Shown here: in pieces, positions 29,270 through 38,022 of the stretch
How the letters are laid out: each line of letters opens with the position of its first letter
Position numbering within the stretch: position 1 is the first letter of the stretch
Source of the DNA: Paenibacillus kribbensis
GTDB lineage: Bacteria > Bacillota > Bacilli > Paenibacillales > Paenibacillaceae
NCBI RefSeq assembly: GCF_002240415.1
Contig: NZ_CP020028.1
Location: 2,133,501-2,197,500, forward strand
DNA: 64,000 nt
Reading direction: 5' to 3'
Translations under genes and position numbers: made by a program
Notes under the pieces: model-generated
Told to the model about the DNA's origin: nothing
Databases searched by the model: none
The model's input: only the letters and a program-made list of their open reading frames with translations

Positions 29270-29631
29270 CTGATTCAAAAACTTTATTTATTTCTCTTTC
29301 GCATTATAGTACAATATGGGATAGTTATAGCTCCATTTATTCTTGTATATATTAAAATGTGAATTTATTCCAGTCATGCCGGACAGATCAGAGGCGGAAA
29401 CCATACCCATAGTTACCATTCCTGCCGATGCTTTATAGTTGGGCGGTTGGCTGGTTTTTCATATATATGACCTGTGTAAGAACGGCTCAGGCCATGGGTA
29501 CAATAAGCTTACGAAAGTGTGACATTCGTATTCATCGTCTGGCTTTAGTATAATTCAATTAAACCTTTAAATAAGGTGTTGTGCAAGGTTGATTGTAAAA
29601 CAAGTGTATTAAGCTAGGAAGGGGAATTCTC
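29270..29631. other. Gene-free stretch between the rpmB promoter and fakA
   Basis: No open frame resembles a known protein here. A possible promoter (TTCGTA at 29525-29530, TATAAT at 29549-29554, 18-base spacer) would drive fakA. The yloU (Asp23-like) gene that sits here in B. subtilis is absent. Confidence 0.5.
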
Positions 29632-31410
29632 TTGAGTAATCGTTCTTTGAATGGAACAGATTTTACCGCAATGGTTTTAGCCGGGGCGGAACAATTACAG
29701 CAGCATGCGGAACACGTCAATTCACTAAATGTATTTCCGGTACCGGACGGTGACACGGGTACCAATATGAATTTGACGATGAGCGCGGGCGTAACAGAAA
29801 TAAAGAGGGGGAATTCTTCCTCTATCGGTGTCATGTCCGGCATACTATCCAAAGGTTTGCTGATGGGGGCCCGCGGTAATTCAGGGGTTATCCTGTCCCA
29901 GTTGTTCCGTGGCTTCAGCCGTTACGCTGCCCCATACGAGGAATTGAATACCCTTCAGTTCGCATCGGCATTGCAGAGCGGGGTGGATGCGGCCTACAAG
30001 GCGGTGGTTAAGCCGGTGGAGGGTACAATTCTTACCGTGGCGAAGGAAGCGGCTAAGCATGCTGTTTTTTTCTCGCGCCGGACGAACGACATCACGGAAC
30101 TGATGGAAGAAGTGCTTGCTAAAGCGAAGGAAACGCTTGCCGTGACGCAGGACATGCTCCCGGTACTGAAGCAAGTGGGAGTTGTGGACTCGGGTGGACA
30201 AGGGCTTGTGTATATTTATGAAGGATTTATGCAATATCTCGCAAGCGGTCTGGTGACAGCTACAGCTGCAAAAGGCGATAAGGTGCGTCCCGTTTTTCCT
30301 CCTCAGGTAGCCGGGAGACCTACGGCAGTTGCGCCTTCCCCGGATGCGCCGATTTCAGCGCAAGCGAAGCTCGAAACCGAGGATATTGAATTTTTGTATG
30401 ATATGGAGTTTTTTATCAATCGGCAATTGGGCGGAGCGCAAGGTACGGCCTTTGATGAGGAAGTTTTCCGGAAAGCGTTATCAGTTGATGGTGATTCTAT
30501 TATCGTAATTTCAGACGATGACGTTATTAAGGTTCATGTGCATTCCAAAGCTCCGGGTGAAGTGTTGAATCTGGCACTGCGTTACGGGGAAATTACACAG
30601 ATCCGTATTCTGAATATGCGCGAGCAACATCGTGATTTGTTGTCGGCAGGTATGGATGGTGCTCCTGAGCCTGAGTGGTTTGCTGAAATACCAGCAGAGC
30701 CTGTACGTGAGGAGGAGCCCTCAGTGCCTCCGGCTCATGAACTGGCACCCTTTGGTTTTATCGCTGTGGCTTCTGGTGAAGGAATTGCCGATATTTTCAG
30801 AAGCTTGGGCGTCGATGTTGTGCTTACCGGCGGTCAGACCATGAATCCGAGTACAGAGGATTTTGTCAATGCGGCACGCTCGATTGCGGCTCAACATATT
30901 TTCATTCTTCCGAATAATTCCAATATCATTTTGGCGGCAGAGCAGGCGCGTGAACTACTGGAGATGGAACGCTTGGTGTCGGTTATCCCAAGCAAAACGA
31001 TTCCTCAGGGGATTGCGGCGGCATTTGCTTTTCAGGAGGAAGAATCCTTTGAGACCAATCAGGATAATATGCGAGAAGCGGTCAGCCGTGTGAAATCCGG
31101 ACAGGTGACCTATGCGGTACGGGATACGACGCTTGATGACCTGCACATTAGGGCAGGCCATTATATCGGTATTCAAGATTCCAAAATTGTGGCGACAGAG
31201 GAAGAGTTAGTCGCAACGTCCCGTCTTTTGCTGACGAAAATGCTGGTGAATGGTGATGAAATTGTTACGATTCTCACAGGTTCGGATGCGAAGCAAGAAG
31301 ACACAGATCAGCTCGTTGCATGGCTTGGAGAGCATTATTCGGATGCTGAAGTAGAAGTGCATGAAGGTGGTCAGCCGATCTATCCTTATTTGTTCTCAGT
31401 GGAAAGCTGA
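29632..31410 (+). CDS. fakA: Fatty acid kinase catalytic subunit FakA (DAK2, YloV)
   Basis: A 592-residue protein that phosphorylates exogenous fatty acids presented by a FakB (DegV) partner, feeding phospholipid synthesis. The N-terminal DhaL-type kinase domain (~1-200) has the nucleotide and Mg2+ site NVFPVPDGDTGTNM at 33-46. The middle and C-terminal domains (~240-592) are DegV-like. It starts at TTG 29632 after GGAAGGGG. A DegV gene follows 51 bases on, a natural partner. Confidence 0.9.
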   Translation: MSNRSLNGTDFTAMVLAGAEQLQQHAEHVNSLNVFPVPDGDTGTNMNLTMSAGVTEIKRGNSSSIGVMSGILSKGLLMGARGNSGVILSQLFRGFSRYAAPYEELNTLQFASALQSGVDAAYKAVVKPVEGTILTVAKEAAKHAVFFSRRTNDITELMEEVLAKAKETLAVTQDMLPVLKQVGVVDSGGQGLVYIYEGFMQYLASGLVTATAAKGDKVRPVFPPQVAGRPTAVAPSPDAPISAQAKLETEDIEFLYDMEFFINRQLGGAQGTAFDEEVFRKALSVDGDSIIVISDDDVIKVHVHSKAPGEVLNLALRYGEITQIRILNMREQHRDLLSAGMDGAPEPEWFAEIPAEPVREEEPSVPPAHELAPFGFIAVASGEGIADIFRSLGVDVVLTGGQTMNPSTEDFVNAARSIAAQHIFILPNNSNIILAAEQARELLEMERLVSVIPSKTIPQGIAAAFAFQEEESFETNQDNMREAVSRVKSGQVTYAVRDTTLDDLHIRAGHYIGIQDSKIVATEEELVATSRLLLTKMLVNGDEIVTILTGSDAKQEDTDQLVAWLGEHYSDAEVEVHEGGQPIYPYLFSVES

Positions 31411-31461
31411 TGGGCTGTAGAGCGCCTATGGAAGCCCACCACCAAAAAGGAGGTCTGACTG

Positions 31462-32331
31462 ATGAGCAGTACCCTCATTGTGACGGATAGCACGGCTGAT
31501 ATTCCACAGGAACTGGCAGACCGTCTCGGTATAGTCGTTGTACCGCTGACGGTCATGTTCGGCAGCACAGCTTATCTGGATGGGATTGAAATGTCAGCGG
31601 CGCAGTTTTACAGCGAACTGGTGCGGGCAGATGAGTTGCCTACGACGTCACAGCCTTCACCAGCCCGTTTTTTGGAGACTTATACGACGTTGCTGGAGCA
31701 GCATCCTGAGAGCCAGATTGTTTCTATCCATTTGTCCTCCGGCGTGAGCGGAACGTATCAGTCCGCTCTGCTGGGCAAATCCATGCTGGAGAAGCATGAA
31801 GATAGAGTGACCGTGGTAGATTCCAAATCAGCTTCATACGGATACGGTATGCTTGTGGTCTATGCCGCAGAGCTGGCTGCTGCCGGGCAATCTCCGGCTG
31901 ATATTGTTCAGGCTGTGGAACGTCGTGGGGAGCGCCGTTGTTTGTATTTCCTGGTGGATACACTGGAATACTTGCAAAAAGGCGGACGTATTGGCAAGGC
32001 AGCGGCTATGGTTGGTACGTTGCTTAACATTAAGCCGATTCTTTCGATTGACAAAGAAGGCATTATTTATTCGGTTGATAAGGCGAGAGGACATAAAAAA
32101 GCGACAGCACGAATCATCGAACTGCTGGAGCGGGATTTAAAAGGCCAAAAAATTAATATTGCTGTGGGTCATACGGCAGATCGCTCGGTGGCAGAAGCGT
32201 TCGTGGCTCAGCTGGCAGAGCATTTTGAGCTGGGAGATCGAATATATACTGAACTTGGCGCTGTGATTGGAGCCCATGTAGGGCCAGGAACGATTGGCAT
32301 TTTTGCATGGCCGGCCAGAGATGAGAGGTAA
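31462..32331 (+). CDS. DegV family fatty acid-binding protein (FakB-like)
   Basis: A 289-residue DegV protein. Members bind a fatty acid in a deep pocket and present its carboxyl group to FakA. Family motifs include TDSTADIP at the N-terminus, TSQPSPARF, HLSSGVSGTYQSA, DSKSASYG and LEYLQKGGRIGKAAA. It lies directly after fakA. AAAAGGAGG precedes the ATG. The chain-length preference cannot be read from sequence. Confidence 0.92.
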   Translation: MSSTLIVTDSTADIPQELADRLGIVVVPLTVMFGSTAYLDGIEMSAAQFYSELVRADELPTTSQPSPARFLETYTTLLEQHPESQIVSIHLSSGVSGTYQSALLGKSMLEKHEDRVTVVDSKSASYGYGMLVVYAAELAAAGQSPADIVQAVERRGERRCLYFLVDTLEYLQKGGRIGKAAAMVGTLLNIKPILSIDKEGIIYSVDKARGHKKATARIIELLERDLKGQKINIAVGHTADRSVAEAFVAQLAEHFELGDRIYTELGAVIGAHVGPGTIGIFAWPARDER

Positions 32332-32332
32332 T

Positions 32333-34381
32333 ATGTTGCAACTGGATCAAATACCATTGAAACAAATACACGGCGTGAGTGCTCTCAAAGAAGGAGAGCT
32401 TCACGCTTTTGGCATTTTTAACGTGCAGGACATGCTGGAATATTATCCGTTTCGGTATGAAGATTATCGCCTGCGTTCGCTAAGCGAAGTGAAAGACGGA
32501 GATAAGATTACGGTACAGGCCAAAATTATGGGTATTCCGGTGCTTCAACGATACGGCCGCAAATCAAGGTTGACTTGTAAATTGATGGCCGAGGATTGGA
32601 TGTTTACTGCGACGTGGTTTAATCGGCATTTTTTGAAGGATCAGCTAACATCAGGTCGTGAAATTGTGGTGACTGGTAAATGGGACCTTAAGCGGATGCA
32701 AATGACCGTTTCGGATTCCGAGTTTCCCGATAAAGGAGTGGCCCGTTCAGGGACACTTCAGCCTGTGTACTCTATAGGCGGCAAGATTACGCAAAGCTGG
32801 ATGCGAAAAACCATGAATCAGACGCTTCAGCAGTTCGGTGAAATGATTCCTGAAATTTTGCCAGAGCTGCTTGTACGTAAATATAGCATGATGCCTCGTA
32901 AAAAGGCCATTACGGGTATACACCAGCCTGAGGACAACCGCGAAGGGCAAGAGGCTCGCCGCCGCATGGTGTATGAGGAGCTTTTTTTATTCCAGCTGAA
33001 AATGCAGGCATTCCGGGCGTTAAACCGTGGTCGAGCAGACGGGGTTGTGCATACGGTGGACAATGCTACAGTTCGTGAATTCGTGAGGTCCTTGCCTTTT
33101 GAATTAACGGATGCACAGAAGAAGGTCGAGCTGGAAATACTGCATGATCTGCGCTCGCCCTATTGTATGAACCGTCTGCTTCAAGGAGATGTCGGGTCGG
33201 GGAAAACGGTTGTTGCCGCTATTGGTTTATTTGCTACCGTGCGTTCCGGTTTTCAGGGGGCACTGATGGTGCCAACCGAAATTTTGGCCGAGCAGCATAT
33301 GAGGTCGCTTCAGAAGCTGTTTGAGCCCTTTGGAATCAGTGTGGGGCTGCTGACAGGAAGTACGACCGGAAAGAAACGTAAGGAGCTGCTTGCTTCCCTG
33401 CAGATGGGGCTGCTGGACATTGTGGTAGGCACCCATGCCCTCATTCAGGAGGATGTATATTTCCGCCAGCTCGGGCTTGTCGTGACGGATGAGCAGCACC
33501 GATTCGGCGTGAACCAGCGCAGCATATTGCGTCGCAAGGGATACAATCCCGATGTGCTGACCATGACGGCAACACCGATCCCGCGTACGTTGGCGATTAC
33601 TGCTTTTGGTGATATGGATGTTTCTACAATATCAGAGCGGCCCAAGGGACGTATTCCAATTTCGACGTACTGGGTAAAGCATGATCTGATGGATCGGGTG
33701 CTTGGCTTTATTTCCCGTGAGGTGGATCAGGGGCGGCAGGCTTATCTGATTTGTCCGTTAATTGAAGAGTCGGAGAAGCTGGACGTACAGAATGCCATTG
33801 ATTTGCATATTCAAATGCAGCAGGCTTTTCCGAATTACCATGTCGGGTTGCTGCATGGACGAATGACTCCTGCGGAAAAAGAAGAGGTTATGCGTTCTTT
33901 TTATGCGAATGAGGTTCAGCTGCTCATTTCAACGACGGTTGTGGAGGTAGGAGTAGACGTGCCGAATGCGACGCTCATGATCATTATGGATGCGGATCGC
34001 TTCGGACTGTCCCAGCTTCATCAGCTGCGTGGGCGCGTCGGACGGGGCTCCCATGCCTCGTACTGTATACTGGTTGCTGATCCCAAGTCGGAGGTTGGTC
34101 AGGAGCGGATGAAGGTTATGACCGATACGGACGATGGCTTTGAGGTCGCCAGACGCGATCTGGACCTGAGAGGACCGGGTGACTTTTTTGGCACCAAGCA
34201 GAGCGGGCTGCCCGAATTCCGCTTAGCAGATATGGTAGCGGATTTTGAGGTGCTGGAAAAGGCTCGTGAGGATGCAACGGATCTGATCAAGGATTCGTCC
34301 TTCTGGACATCTCCACAGTATGAAGTACTGCGCGGCTATTTGCAAAAAGAGCAGATTTTCCAAGGAGATCTCATTGACTGA
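32333..34381 (+). CDS. recG: ATP-dependent DNA helicase RecG
   Basis: RecG, 682 residues from ATG 32333, remodels stalled forks and Holliday junctions. It has an N-terminal wedge/OB domain, Walker A GDVGSGKT at 285-292, DEQH at 386-389, and the C-terminal TRG-like region with QLRGRVGRG and DLRGPGDFFGTKQSG. GAGAGGT overlaps the degV stop and sets the start; the length equals that of the B. subtilis enzyme. Confidence 0.96.
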   Translation: MLQLDQIPLKQIHGVSALKEGELHAFGIFNVQDMLEYYPFRYEDYRLRSLSEVKDGDKITVQAKIMGIPVLQRYGRKSRLTCKLMAEDWMFTATWFNRHFLKDQLTSGREIVVTGKWDLKRMQMTVSDSEFPDKGVARSGTLQPVYSIGGKITQSWMRKTMNQTLQQFGEMIPEILPELLVRKYSMMPRKKAITGIHQPEDNREGQEARRRMVYEELFLFQLKMQAFRALNRGRADGVVHTVDNATVREFVRSLPFELTDAQKKVELEILHDLRSPYCMNRLLQGDVGSGKTVVAAIGLFATVRSGFQGALMVPTEILAEQHMRSLQKLFEPFGISVGLLTGSTTGKKRKELLASLQMGLLDIVVGTHALIQEDVYFRQLGLVVTDEQHRFGVNQRSILRRKGYNPDVLTMTATPIPRTLAITAFGDMDVSTISERPKGRIPISTYWVKHDLMDRVLGFISREVDQGRQAYLICPLIEESEKLDVQNAIDLHIQMQQAFPNYHVGLLHGRMTPAEKEEVMRSFYANEVQLLISTTVVEVGVDVPNATLMIIMDADRFGLSQLHQLRGRVGRGSHASYCILVADPKSEVGQERMKVMTDTDDGFEVARRDLDLRGPGDFFGTKQSGLPEFRLADMVADFEVLEKAREDATDLIKDSSFWTSPQYEVLRGYLQKEQIFQGDLID

Positions 34382-34492
34382 TTCAGCAAGAATCATGAGG
34401 TTGTTCCAATCGTTTTAAACAGATAGGCACAATGGACAGGCTGGCCGTCATATATTTGGGAATGACCGAATGATATGGGAGGTGTGGCAACA

Positions 34493-34780
34493 TTGAGCTA
34501 TCAGCAATATGGAATCAGCCCGCAACTGGTGGAGAGAATTAAGTTGAAAATGAAAAACCGTGTGCTCAAGGAACGGGTTAAGCAGCAGATCGAAGGTGTG
34601 ACCAAAGCAGATCTGCAAAACAAGGCTAAAGTACGTCAACTTGTAAAGTCCACTTCTGCAATTTTGAACGAGCGGCTGACGCCTGCACAGGAGGAGCAAT
34701 TGACAGCCTTTGTGCTGGCACAAAAAATTGACCCGTCTAACACGTTCCATCTGATCAAGCTGTGGGGAATGTTCCGTTGA
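34493..34780 (+). CDS. SpoVIF-like sporulation protein
   Basis: A 95-residue, helical, basic protein starting at TTG 34493 with GGGAGGTG nine bases upstream (an ATG at 34475 is in frame but overlaps that site). The sequence SYQQYGISPQLVERIKLKMK and the C-terminal IDPSNTFHLIKLWGMFR resemble the Paenibacillus proteins named stage VI sporulation protein F. I rely on recognition for this and have not compared it with B. subtilis SpoVIF. It lies after recG and before a terminator. Confidence 0.6.
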   Translation: MSYQQYGISPQLVERIKLKMKNRVLKERVKQQIEGVTKADLQNKAKVRQLVKSTSAILNERLTPAQEEQLTAFVLAQKIDPSNTFHLIKLWGMFR

Positions 34781-34836
34781 TTGCATGTGGTAGGAGATTT
34801 TAAAGCATTCCCATGTGCTGTGTGAAGCACTTATGG

Positions 34837-34870
34837 AAAAGGATTGCCTGGTGCCAGGCGATCCTTTTTT
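34837..34870 (+). terminator. Terminator at the end of the core block
   Basis: AAAAGGATTGCCTGG/CCAGGCGATCCTTTT form a 15-base stem with G-U pairs, a tiny loop, and a T run. Confidence 0.9.
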
Positions 34871-35045
34871 ATTACTTTTTTCTATTCATAGCTTTCTTTT
34901 TGCCCCAAAAAACGTATGCGTTTGAGGTATTCAGACAAGGATATACTTTTTCAAGCCCGGTTCTGCCGTATAGATAAAGGTGAAAACCGATCGATATCTG
35001 TGTAAAATCATAGTATATGTATGAAATGCATAAAGAGGGGGACTT

Positions 35046-36044
35046 ATGAAAAAAGCAAACGCTAATTTGATGAAAGCAATCAATTTAAACAATGTGCGCC
35101 AGGTGATGAAACGTGTTGAAACGGCTACCAAACCACAGTTGGCCTCGCTCACCAAGCTGAGTGTAGTTACGGTGAATTCACTTGTGAAGGAACTGCATGA
35201 CCTTGGAGAGATATTCGAAGATGAAACCGTTCCGTCCAACGGCGGAAGACCTGCGCTAACCTATCGTTACAATTATGATTTCAGCCTCGCGCTTGTCATT
35301 TACATGAAAGAGGAGCAAGGACAAGGGTTTGTTTCAGCAGCAGTCGTTAACCTGGAAGATCATATTCTGCTAAAAGAAGAATATTTGATACCTGTTTTTG
35401 AACGGCAGCATTTCCATGAGGTTATTGGGCGTTTCCTTGCGTTGTATCCTTCCATTAAAGTGATCGGCATAGGCATTCCTGGACAGGCCGTCAATGGTGA
35501 AATTACGGTGAGCAGTCATCGGGAGCTGACGGGTTTTCGCGTGATTGAAGAGATTGAATCGCAATTTGGACTGCCCGTTATGGTGGAAAATGATATTAAT
35601 GCCGCCATAAGTGGGTATTGTGCGAAACAGGACTTGGATGACGTGCCATGTGTACTTGGCATATATTTTCCTACGAAGTACCCGCCAGGAATGGGGATAT
35701 ATCTGGATGGAAAGATAGTCAAAGGAAAGAACGGCATGGCCGGAGAAATCAAGTTTCTCCCCATGAGTCTTGATTGGTATCGTGAAATGGATAAGGAAAC
35801 ATTTGTGGATGCATTATGCCAAATCATTCAAAGCGTCAATGCCGTTCTTGCTCCAGACAAAATTGTGATCTATCAGGATCGAGTGGAAGCAGATACTTGG
35901 TACAATGCATGGGAAATCTATCAGACTCAGCAGCCTATGCCATCGTTTCCTGAAGTGATTTTACAGGATACATTTCAACAGGACTTTGAAGCAGGCATGC
36001 GCTGGCTCACGCTCAAAGAATTGGAGCCGGTCCTGATCATTTAA
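35046..36044 (+). CDS. ROK family transcriptional regulator
   Basis: A 332-residue NagC/XylR-type ROK protein. A winged HTH at ~10-65 (TKPQLASLTKLSVVTVNSLVKELHDLG) is followed by a degenerate sugar-kinase fold with IGIGIPGQAVNG and VENDINAAISGY. The family zinc motif (Cys-X-Cys-Gly-X2-Gly-Cys) is absent after GMAGEIKFLP, so it may sense a sugar differently or have lost sensing. It is followed by a terminator and then an MFS transporter, small membrane proteins and a HAD phosphatase, which are its likely targets. Confidence 0.85.
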   Translation: MKKANANLMKAINLNNVRQVMKRVETATKPQLASLTKLSVVTVNSLVKELHDLGEIFEDETVPSNGGRPALTYRYNYDFSLALVIYMKEEQGQGFVSAAVVNLEDHILLKEEYLIPVFERQHFHEVIGRFLALYPSIKVIGIGIPGQAVNGEITVSSHRELTGFRVIEEIESQFGLPVMVENDINAAISGYCAKQDLDDVPCVLGIYFPTKYPPGMGIYLDGKIVKGKNGMAGEIKFLPMSLDWYREMDKETFVDALCQIIQSVNAVLAPDKIVIYQDRVEADTWYNAWEIYQTQQPMPSFPEVILQDTFQQDFEAGMRWLTLKELEPVLII

Positions 36045-36052
36045 ATAAGTAG

Positions 36053-36084
36053 AAAGAACCCCCAGAATTCACTGAGGGTTCTTT
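36053..36084 (+). terminator. Terminator after the ROK gene
   Basis: AAAGAACCCCCAG/CTGAGGGTTCTTT hairpin, with T-rich sequence after it. Confidence 0.8.
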
Positions 36085-36094
36085 CTGCATCATG

Positions 36095-36110
36095 TCTTGA
36101 CAAAGAAAAG
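36095..36110 (+). repeat. 16-base element, copy 1 (contains TTGACA)
   Basis: TCTTGACAAAGAAAAG here is identical to 37683-37698. The TTGACA at 36097-36102 could be the -35 box of the MFS gene, with TATTAA at 36122-36127 as a loosely spaced -10. The repeat probably carries a shared regulator site, perhaps for the upstream ROK protein. Confidence 0.5.
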
Positions 36111-36204
36111 CTACTGATGCATATTAAATAAATATACTTTATAAAGATATTTATTTATGGTGGGAATGGCAATAAAGATTCACTCATAGTGAGAGAGGTG
36201 AGGT

Positions 36205-37425
36205 ATGGCAACTTGGTTTTTAATTGTTATCTATCTGGCATTTGGTAGCTTGGGGCTTCCAGATTCTTTGCTTGGATCGGCCTGGCCGGTGATGTGGCCT
36301 GACATGGGGGCTTCACTCGGCTCCGCCGGCATCTTGTCCATGGTTGTAGCCGGAGGGACGATCATATCCAGTCTGGCTAGCGGAAACTTGATTCAACGAT
36401 TGGGGACAGGCAAAGTGACCCTGATCAGCTGTTTGCTGACTGCCGGAGCGTTGCTTGGATTCTCTATGGCACCCTTCATGTTTTGGCTTGTCATTTTGGC
36501 TATTCCTCTTGGCCTTGGCGCAGGTGCCGTAGATGCGGCTCTGAATCATTATGTAGCCGAAAACTACAAGGCTCATCATATGAACTGGCTGCACTGTTTC
36601 TGGGGCTTAGGAGCAACTATGGGTCCGATTATTATGTCCTACTATATTGCTGATCATAACTCCTGGAGAGGGGGGTATACAGCAGTAGCCATGATCCAGT
36701 TCGCCCTCGTCCTCATTTTGTTTGTTACGCTCCCCCTATGGAAACGTATCGGGGCGTGTCATGAACCTGTGTCTGCACAAAATGACGTACAGCATGATCA
36801 GGCTGAATCCGTACTATTACAGACAGAGGGAAATGTCAAAACCAATGTACTCCATATCAAAGGCGTCAAGCCTTCCCTTATCGCCTTTTTGTTCTATTGC
36901 GGGGTTGAAAGTACGGTGGGACTGTGGGGAGCCAGTTATTTGGTTGGTGCGAGGCATATCACAGCAGAGACGGCTGCGGGATGGATCTCTTTATACTATG
37001 GTGGTATTACGATTGGAAGGATGATTACAGGCTTTATTACGCTGAAAGTCCATAATCGTGTGTTAATCCGGTGCGGTCAGCTTGTTGCCATTGCAGGCGG
37101 GGGCATTCTTTTGCTTCCGCTGCCTGGCGCTCTTTCCCTGGTTGGATTCATTTTGATTGGACTTGGGCTTGCCCCTATCTATCCCGGGCTTCTTCATGAA
37201 ACGCCAACCCGGTTTGGAAGGGAAAATTCGGCAAGGCTGATGGGATATCAGATGGCTGTCGCTTATACGGGAACGACGTTTCTCCCTCCGCTTTTTGGCA
37301 TAATCGCTACACAGACGAGCATCAACTTATTCCCGTTTGTTGTGCTTGTTTTCCTTATTTTTATGCTGATGAGTGCAGAGGGGGTAAACCGCATTTTAAA
37401 CCAACGAGAGAAAGTGAGGAATTAG
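36205..37425 (+). CDS. Major facilitator superfamily transporter
   Basis: A 406-residue, 12-helix MFS protein of the FucP/sugar:cation type, judged from FGSLGLPDSLLGSAWPVM in helix 1, LGLGAGAVDAALNHYVAENY in helix 4 and WLHCFWGLGATMGP in helix 5. A hydrophilic loop at ~185-220 lies between the halves. The start has GAGAGAGGTGAGGT upstream. Position after a ROK regulator and before a HAD phosphatase suggests sugar uptake, but the substrate is not known. Confidence 0.85.
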   Translation: MATWFLIVIYLAFGSLGLPDSLLGSAWPVMWPDMGASLGSAGILSMVVAGGTIISSLASGNLIQRLGTGKVTLISCLLTAGALLGFSMAPFMFWLVILAIPLGLGAGAVDAALNHYVAENYKAHHMNWLHCFWGLGATMGPIIMSYYIADHNSWRGGYTAVAMIQFALVLILFVTLPLWKRIGACHEPVSAQNDVQHDQAESVLLQTEGNVKTNVLHIKGVKPSLIAFLFYCGVESTVGLWGASYLVGARHITAETAAGWISLYYGGITIGRMITGFITLKVHNRVLIRCGQLVAIAGGGILLLPLPGALSLVGFILIGLGLAPIYPGLLHETPTRFGRENSARLMGYQMAVAYTGTTFLPPLFGIIATQTSINLFPFVVLVFLIFMLMSAEGVNRILNQREKVRN

Positions 37426-37426
37426 G

Positions 37427-37546
37427 ATGTTAGCGTACGTGTTATTATGTGCTGTCATATGGATTGGGACCTATCTATGTATGGTGATGTCTGGAGAGTC
37501 GATTGAAGTGAAACCGATTCGTTCGATTGACGATCTGTTTGAATAG
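37427..37546 (+). CDS. 39-residue membrane microprotein
   Basis: A very short gene starting at ATG 37427, one base after the MFS stop codon, with GTGAGGA at 37414-37420. It encodes one hydrophobic helix (LAYVLLCAVIWIGTYLCMVM) followed by a short charged tail SGESIEVKPIRSIDDLFE. The tight junction and good ribosome site argue that it is translated. It could be an accessory subunit of the transporter; this is inference. Confidence 0.6.
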   Translation: MLAYVLLCAVIWIGTYLCMVMSGESIEVKPIRSIDDLFE

Positions 37547-37575
37547 AACACAACGTCAAAAAATAAATCTTGACA

Positions 37576-37589
37576 TGTAATGCATTACA
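37576..37589. promoter_or_regulatory. Palindromic operator candidate TGTAATGCATTACA
   Basis: A perfect 14-base palindrome sits directly after a TTGACA (37570-37575), in the position where a repressor would block a promoter reading toward the 61-residue gene and the HAD gene. A TACGAT at 37595-37600 is a weak -10. Confidence 0.5.
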
Positions 37590-37682
37590 ACGTTTACGAT
37601 TGCAATGTAGCAAACAGCTTTCCCTAGGGCGGTCCCAATGCTACTAGTCTGGGAAGGGGTATAAATGCCGGGTTTACATCTT

Positions 37683-37698
37683 TCTTGACAAAGAAAAG
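37683..37698 (+). repeat. 16-base element, copy 2
   Basis: An identical copy of 36095-36110 in the leader of the 61-residue gene. No properly spaced -10 is evident after its TTGACA, so it may be a protein-binding site more than a promoter. Confidence 0.45.
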
Positions 37699-37784
37699 TC
37701 ACATCTTTGGTGTGAATACTTTGTAAAATGACATTATAAAGTTAGTGTATTTACTTTTGAACGCTTATTTAGGAGGTCGAATAC

Positions 37785-37970
37785 ATGATGTCAATCATCG
37801 TTCAAGCCGTTTTAGGTGTGTTTATACTGATTGGCGCATATTTTGCTGTTAGAGGTGTGACTGAATCTCCCCAAACATATATTTACGCCCAACGTTCACA
37901 CGAGAGAATTATCCGTGGACTACATGGGAATGGGCATGGGAATGAAGGTGAAGGTGAAGGTGATACTTGA
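37785..37970 (+). CDS. 61-residue membrane protein with Gly/Glu/His tail
   Basis: A small protein starting at ATG 37785 with AGGAGGTCG ten bases upstream. Residues 3-25 form one membrane helix (SIIVQAVLGVFILIGAYFAVRGV). The middle is basic and the tail is a simple sequence (GNGHGNEGEGEGD). No family is recognised. It is 52 bases before the HAD gene and probably in the same transcript. Confidence 0.65.
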   Translation: MMSIIVQAVLGVFILIGAYFAVRGVTESPQTYIYAQRSHERIIRGLHGNGHGNEGEGEGDT

Positions 37971-38022
37971 TAAGGAAATCGCATTAGAACAGACAGATTA
38001 TTAGAATACTAGGAGGACTTAT

